NCBI GenBank assembly: GCA_947470205.1
Contig: CANISK010000051.1
Location: forward strand, 1 to 8,827
DNA: 8,827 nucleotides
Direction: 5' to 3'
DNA from: Neisseriaceae bacterium
GTDB lineage: Bacteria; Pseudomonadota; Gammaproteobacteria; Burkholderiales; UBA11063
Part shown: one piece after another, positions 6,099 to 8,827 of the stretch
Numbering within the stretch: position 1 is the first letter of the stretch
How the letters are laid out: each line of letters starts with the position of its first letter
The notes under the pieces: model-generated
Databases searched by the model: none
Told to the model about the DNA's origin: nothing
The model's input: the letters and a program-made list of their open reading frames with translations, nothing else
Position numbers and translations under genes: made by a program

Positions 6099-7096
6099 AA
6101 TAACCAATGTAAAATATGTAAATATATAAAAGATATTATGCCACAAATCGGCAAGGTTAATACCCATGCAATTACCATATTTTTTATTACATTAGTATTT
6201 ATATTAAGACTATGGGATGTACCAGCGCCCATTATAGAGCCAGATACAGCATGAGTAGTACTAAGTGGCATACCAAGTTTTGCCCCAATAAATAACAAAG
6301 TAGCAGAGCTGATTTCAGCTGCAAACCCACTAGATGGCTTAAGCTTTGCCACTCTAGTGCTAAGTGTTTTGATGATTCTAATTCCACCTGCAAATGTACC
6401 AGATGCCATACAAATCGCACACAGTAAAATTACCCATTTTGGTACTGCAATATCACTAATGAGGTTAAAATGAAATAATGTGAGAGTAATAATTCCCATA
6501 GTTTTTTGAGCATCGTTAGCGCCATGACTAAAAGATAAAAAAGCGGTAGATACCACTTGAAATTCACGAATAAGATTATTAGTTTTTCTTGGCTCTTTAT
6601 TATTGTGTAAAAATTTATTTAGACTTAGTGCAATAGTTCCAGCTACAATAAATCCAAGCAGAGGAGAAACTATCATAGGGATAATAACCTTATGCATAAT
6701 TGCCACATAATTCACACTGTGAATATTGTTGTTGTAGATAATCGACCCAATCAACCCTCCAATGAGAGCGTGAGAAGAGCTAGATGGAATACCAAAAATC
6801 CAAGTAACAATATTCCATGTAATTGCAGATAATAGTGCAGATAGTATCACAATTGGAGTTGCAAGATCTGGAGCAGCAAAACCTTTTGCAATTGTAACCG
6901 CAACTGCAGTACCGCTTAATGCTCCTATGAGATTAAAAATCGCAGAAATAATAATCGCTTGAAATGGCTCGAGAGATTTAGTGGAAATGGATGTTGCAAC
7001 TGCATTTGCTGTATCGTGAAAACCGTTAATAAATTCAAATAAAAGTGCAATTGCGATAATAATAATCACCAAGTTAGGGATAGACATAAGTGGCAT
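6095..7096 (-). CDS. pit: Low-affinity inorganic phosphate transporter, Pit family
   Basis: Pit carries metal-phosphate complexes into the cell in symport with protons across the inner membrane. The 333-residue protein shows about ten hydrophobic segments and the two family signatures: GFHDTANAVAT (residues 25-35) and SFSHGANDAQKTMG (188-201). The related half-repeats GIPSSSSHALIGGLIG (102-117) and GMPLSTTHAVSGSIMG (275-290) reflect the internal duplication of the fold. The length suits the short bacterial PiT type rather than the nearly 500-residue E. coli PitA. The start at 7096 lies 5 bases after the DUF47 stop; M4 at 7087 is an alternative. A GGAAAG 12 bases upstream of the first ATG is a distant SD candidate. 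The stop overlaps the rep GTG start by four bases. Pairing with a DUF47 protein is the usual arrangement of this transporter type. Confidence 0.95.
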   Translation of the reverse strand: MPLMSIPNLVIIIIAIALLFEFINGFHDTANAVATSISTKSLEPFQAIIISAIFNLIGALSGTAVAVTIAKGFAAPDLATPIVILSALLSAITWNIVTWIFGIPSSSSHALIGGLIGSIIYNNNIHSVNYVAIMHKVIIPMIVSPLLGFIVAGTIALSLNKFLHNNKEPRKTNNLIREFQVVSTAFLSFSHGANDAQKTMGIITLTLFHFNLISDIAVPKWVILLCAICMASGTFAGGIRIIKTLSTRVAKLKPSSGFAAEISSATLLFIGAKLGMPLSTTHAVSGSIMGAGTSHSLNINTNVIKNMVIAWVLTLPICGIISFIYLHILHWLL

Positions 7097-7101
7097 GTTT
7101 A

Positions 7102-7752
7102 TTAAATACTTTCCAATGAAATTTGCATCATAAGATCAGCCGAATTTACTGCAAGTTCAATTGCTGAATCCACGCTTTTATATATTTCTTTAAGCTTTAG
7201 AATAGTTAGGGTATCAAATTTGCCTGAATATATTTCATTCATTGCAGATCTAAAGTCATCAATACCATGCTCTTCCAAGTCGTTAATCTGATTTACTGTT
7301 GCATCAATTTGTTGCCAATCTCCGTCTTTCATTTTATTGGTACAATCTACTAAAAGTTTAGTAATTACAAGCAGTGTATTGGCACTTTTTATCATACAAT
7401 CATCAGTATTTGCATCAATTTTATAAATATCTAATTTTGTGCTAATTTTCACAATTCGTTTAGTGAGTTTATTAAAAAAACCAGATAATTCCTGAATATC
7501 ACCTCTATCAATAGGAGTTATAAACATTTTGCTTAGTGCCTGCAAACAACGTTTGTTTATATCGTTAGCTTTTTGTTTTAATCCGCGAGTATTTGCACAC
7601 AGTTTTATTAACTCATCTCCATCTTTAGAATTTAAGATTTCAACTAATATTTGGGCAGATTGATATACATTGTCAGATGCTTCCTCAAAAAGGTTAAAGA
7701 AAATATCACCTTTACTTGGAATAATTGATTTTATAAATTTTCTTAACATCAC
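7102..7752 (-). CDS. DUF47 / PhoU-like accessory protein of the Pit transporter
   Basis: A 216-residue all-helical cytoplasmic protein of the DUF47 family (PhoU-related, older name TIGR00153). Family features include the basic N terminus followed by FFNLFEEASDNV, the well-conserved FITPIDRGDI (about residues 77-86), and the C-terminal LKEIYKSVDSAIELAVNSADLM. PhoU-like proteins bind metal clusters and modulate phosphate transport; members next to pit are thought to control that transporter. Start choice: GTG at 7752 is followed directly by ATG at 7749. AAAGGG lies 7 bases before the GTG and 10 before the ATG, so the GTG is slightly favoured by spacing. It is the first gene of the likely DUF47-pit-rep-gamma-CA operon, with its promoter region at the foot of a 95-base hairpin. 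Confidence 0.92.
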   Translation of the reverse strand: MMLRKFIKSIIPSKGDIFFNLFEEASDNVYQSAQILVEILNSKDGDELIKLCANTRGLKQKANDINKRCLQALSKMFITPIDRGDIQELSGFFNKLTKRIVKISTKLDIYKIDANTDDCMIKSANTLLVITKLLVDCTNKMKDGDWQQIDATVNQINDLEEHGIDDFRSAMNEIYSGKFDTLTILKLKEIYKSVDSAIELAVNSADLMMQISLESI

Positions 7753-7781
7753 ACTAACGCCCTTTAAAAATATATACGCTC

Positions 7782-7810
7782 ATTATCTTTAGATTTTTTA
7801 CTGCGTTGAA
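7782..7810 (-). promoter_or_regulatory. Candidate promoter of the DUF47-pit-rep operon
   Basis: On the minus strand GATAAT (7787-7782) resembles a -10 box, and TTCAAC (7810-7805) lies exactly 17 bases upstream as a weak -35. Transcription would start near 7775, about 23 bases before the gene. The -35 and most of the spacer lie inside the near arm of the 95-base hairpin, so cruciform or hairpin formation could affect promoter use. No Pho box is evident. Confidence 0.3.
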
Positions 7811-7886
7811 ATATGAAAAATGAATCCCAATGCATTATATAGTGCATGTTGTCATAATTTTTTATATTTCAACGCAGTAAAAAATC
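7792..7886. repeat. 95-bp near-perfect inverted repeat in the divergent intergenic region
   Basis: Bases 7792-7821 pair with 7857-7886 at 29 of 30 positions; the outer 23 are perfect and the one mismatch (G7815/T7863) is a wobble in RNA. Three more pairs (7788-7790 with 7888-7890) follow after one mismatch. The 35-base loop holds a second small stem (ATGCA 7830-7834 with TGCAT 7843-7847). There is no U tract on either side, so it is not a standard terminator. Size and shape would suit a MITE-like insertion, but I see no target duplication and no second copy in the window. Confidence 0.9.
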
Positions 7887-7942
7887 AAAATACTTCGAGT
7901 GTGAATTGATCTCATGAGGCGTATCTTAACATATACCACATA

Positions 7943-7970
7943 AATACATAAAAATTAATTTTTATGTATT
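7943..7970. promoter_or_regulatory. Perfect 28-bp palindrome, possible operator
   Basis: The 14 bases AATACATAAAAATT (7943-7956) are followed directly by their exact complement, with no loop. The palindrome ends 12 bases before the -10 box of the RNase gene and covers its expected -35 region, which is where a dimeric repressor or other regulator would bind. In AT-rich DNA some palindromes arise by chance, but 14 paired positions with no mismatch is long. Its function is inference. Confidence 0.5.
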
Positions 7971-7978
7971 GTTATTAA

Positions 7979-7987
7979 TGTTATACT
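7979..7987 (+). promoter_or_regulatory. Extended -10 promoter for the RNase II-type gene
   Basis: TGTTATACT is a textbook extended -10 (TG, one base, then TATACT at 7982-7987). The -35 region is only T-rich (TTTTTA near 7959), as is common with extended -10 promoters. Transcription would start near 7994, about 31 bases before the ATG at 8025. Confidence 0.5.
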
Positions 7988-8024
7988 ACCGATTATTTAA
8001 ATTTTTATCTATAGCACCCATACA

Positions 8025-8827
8025 ATGAATTATATTATAATATACATTAATAACAATTACAAGTTTGCCTCTATCTTAGAAAACACCAAATCATCTTGTA
8101 GAGTAAATATTATTCCAGAAAATTTACATCAAAAAATTTCCATAAAACAAATTATTATAACACTTAAAACACCTGATATCATAAAATTTATTCCACAGAT
8201 AGAACTCATCACAAAAGATATAGACATTTCTCTCATATGGGATATGATGGATGATAAAAATACTATTGAAGAGTTGTCTATTTTGTATTTTGGAGATAAT
8301 TACACTGAAATTCAGATAATAGGGTTATTATTTGCTGTATCTGGTAACCCAATAGAATTTATTGATAACAAAGACGGATCATTTCTAAAGTCCACCATAG
8401 AAGAGCAGCAAAAAAAGAGATTTATTTTAGATATCAAACTAAAAGAGCAAGAATTATTTGATAAATATTATACGAAATTAATTAATTTATCAGATCCAAA
8501 TTTTCCAGTCGGTTTAAATGTAATAAAACTAATACATAAGCCAGATAAACAATCTCAAGAGTATAAGTCATTGATACAAGCTAGTAAATATTTATCATTA
8601 GATCCATTGGAATTATTAGTAAAAATAAATATTATTACTGATGTATCTGATTGTCTTAAATCCATTTTTTTATTGGATAATTTTCCACATGGTGTATTTT
8701 CATTGAGACAAGACATTAAAAATATTAATTATCAAATAGAGGAAAATCCTAATATTAATATTTTTTCTATTGATGATAAATTTACCACTGAAATTGACGA
8801 TGCGTTCTCGGTAAATATGGATGGTGA
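8025..8827 (+). CDS. RNase II-type exoribonuclease (RNB domain), 3' end missing
   Basis: The frame opens with ATG at 8025 (MNYIIIYINNN...) and stays open to the window edge, giving 267 complete codons. An in-frame stop at 7998 rules out a much earlier start. The last visible stretch, IFSIDDKFTTEIDDAFSV, is the start of the RNB catalytic domain of RNase II/RNase R, whose aspartates bind the metal for 3'-5' hydrolysis of single-stranded RNA. The preceding roughly 245 residues (including ISLIWDMMDDK, ELSILYFGDNYTE and an acidic/basic helix near EEQQKKRFILD) resemble the N-terminal part of the RNB ribonucleases of Betaproteobacteria, a recollection of the family rather than a computed match. No SD is visible before the ATG. 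The gene is transcribed divergently from the phosphate operon. The rest of the catalytic domain and the S1 domain, if any, lie outside the window. Confidence 0.88.
   Translation, partial: MNYIIIYINNNYKFASILENTKSSCRVNIIPENLHQKISIKQIIITLKTPDIIKFIPQIELITKDIDISLIWDMMDDKNTIEELSILYFGDNYTEIQIIGLLFAVSGNPIEFIDNKDGSFLKSTIEEQQKKRFILDIKLKEQELFDKYYTKLINLSDPNFPVGLNVIKLIHKPDKQSQEYKSLIQASKYLSLDPLELLVKINIITDVSDCLKSIFLLDNFPHGVFSLRQDIKNINYQIEENPNINIFSIDDKFTTEIDDAFSVNMDG

Noticed and set aside
6099..6167. 23-residue hydrophobic N-terminal extension of Rep, as a possible membrane anchor
   Set aside because: These bases are the last codons of pit read in another frame; the GTG at 6098 in a GTGA overlap gives a Rep of normal length.
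6232..6420. 62-codon minus-strand frame inside pit
   Set aside because: It lies entirely within the clear Pit coding sequence in another frame and has no features of its own.
7792..7886. Intrinsic terminator for either flanking gene
   Set aside because: Both flanking genes start here and read outward, and no U tract follows the stem on either strand.

Overview
The window reads as chromosomal housekeeping sequence from an AT-rich betaproteobacterium (roughly one third G+C by eye). The assignment to Betaproteobacteria is inference. It rests on the RNase II-type protein at the right edge, whose N-terminal region resembles the short beta-type RNase II more than enterobacterial Rnb, and on a TadA with an N-terminal extension. 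The low G+C and small repeat-bearing intergenic regions would suit a host-associated or streamlined member, but nothing here names a genus. No phage, plasmid, transposase, CRISPR, tRNA or rRNA is visible.

Layout. The left edge holds the 3' part of a polyprenyl diphosphate synthase gene (ispB-type, + strand), convergent with greA (- strand). An intergenic region of about 310 bases upstream of greA contains the greA promoter, a composite inverted-repeat element (1416-1560) and a small hairpin. Next, on the - strand, come an orphan 153-residue protein and a small Ala/Lys-rich secreted protein with its own SD and terminator. The rest of the - strand is a long, tightly packed run in transcription order: a DUF47/PhoU-like protein, a Pit phosphate transporter, the Rep helicase, a gamma-carbonic anhydrase-like protein and, after a short repeat, TadA. 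Junctions are a 5-base gap, a GTGA overlap and a TAATG overlap, so the first four genes form a likely operon. A divergent region of about 270 bases separates this operon from the + strand RNase II gene, which runs off the right edge.

How the genes relate. DUF47 and Pit form a phosphate-uptake pair. Rep, the gamma-carbonic anhydrase homologue and TadA appear to be co-transcribed passengers with no obvious shared pathway. GreA, TadA and RNase II serve transcription, tRNA decoding and RNA turnover; IspB makes the quinone side chain.

The genes are ordinary; the less ordinary content is between them. It comprises a near-identical 34-bp copy of the greA promoter and start region about 860 bases away, three copies of a 29-bp dispersed repeat (two forming an inverted pair inside longer terminal inverted repeats), a 95-bp near-perfect hairpin, and a perfect 28-bp palindrome next to an extended -10 promoter. 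I see no convincing new multi-gene system.
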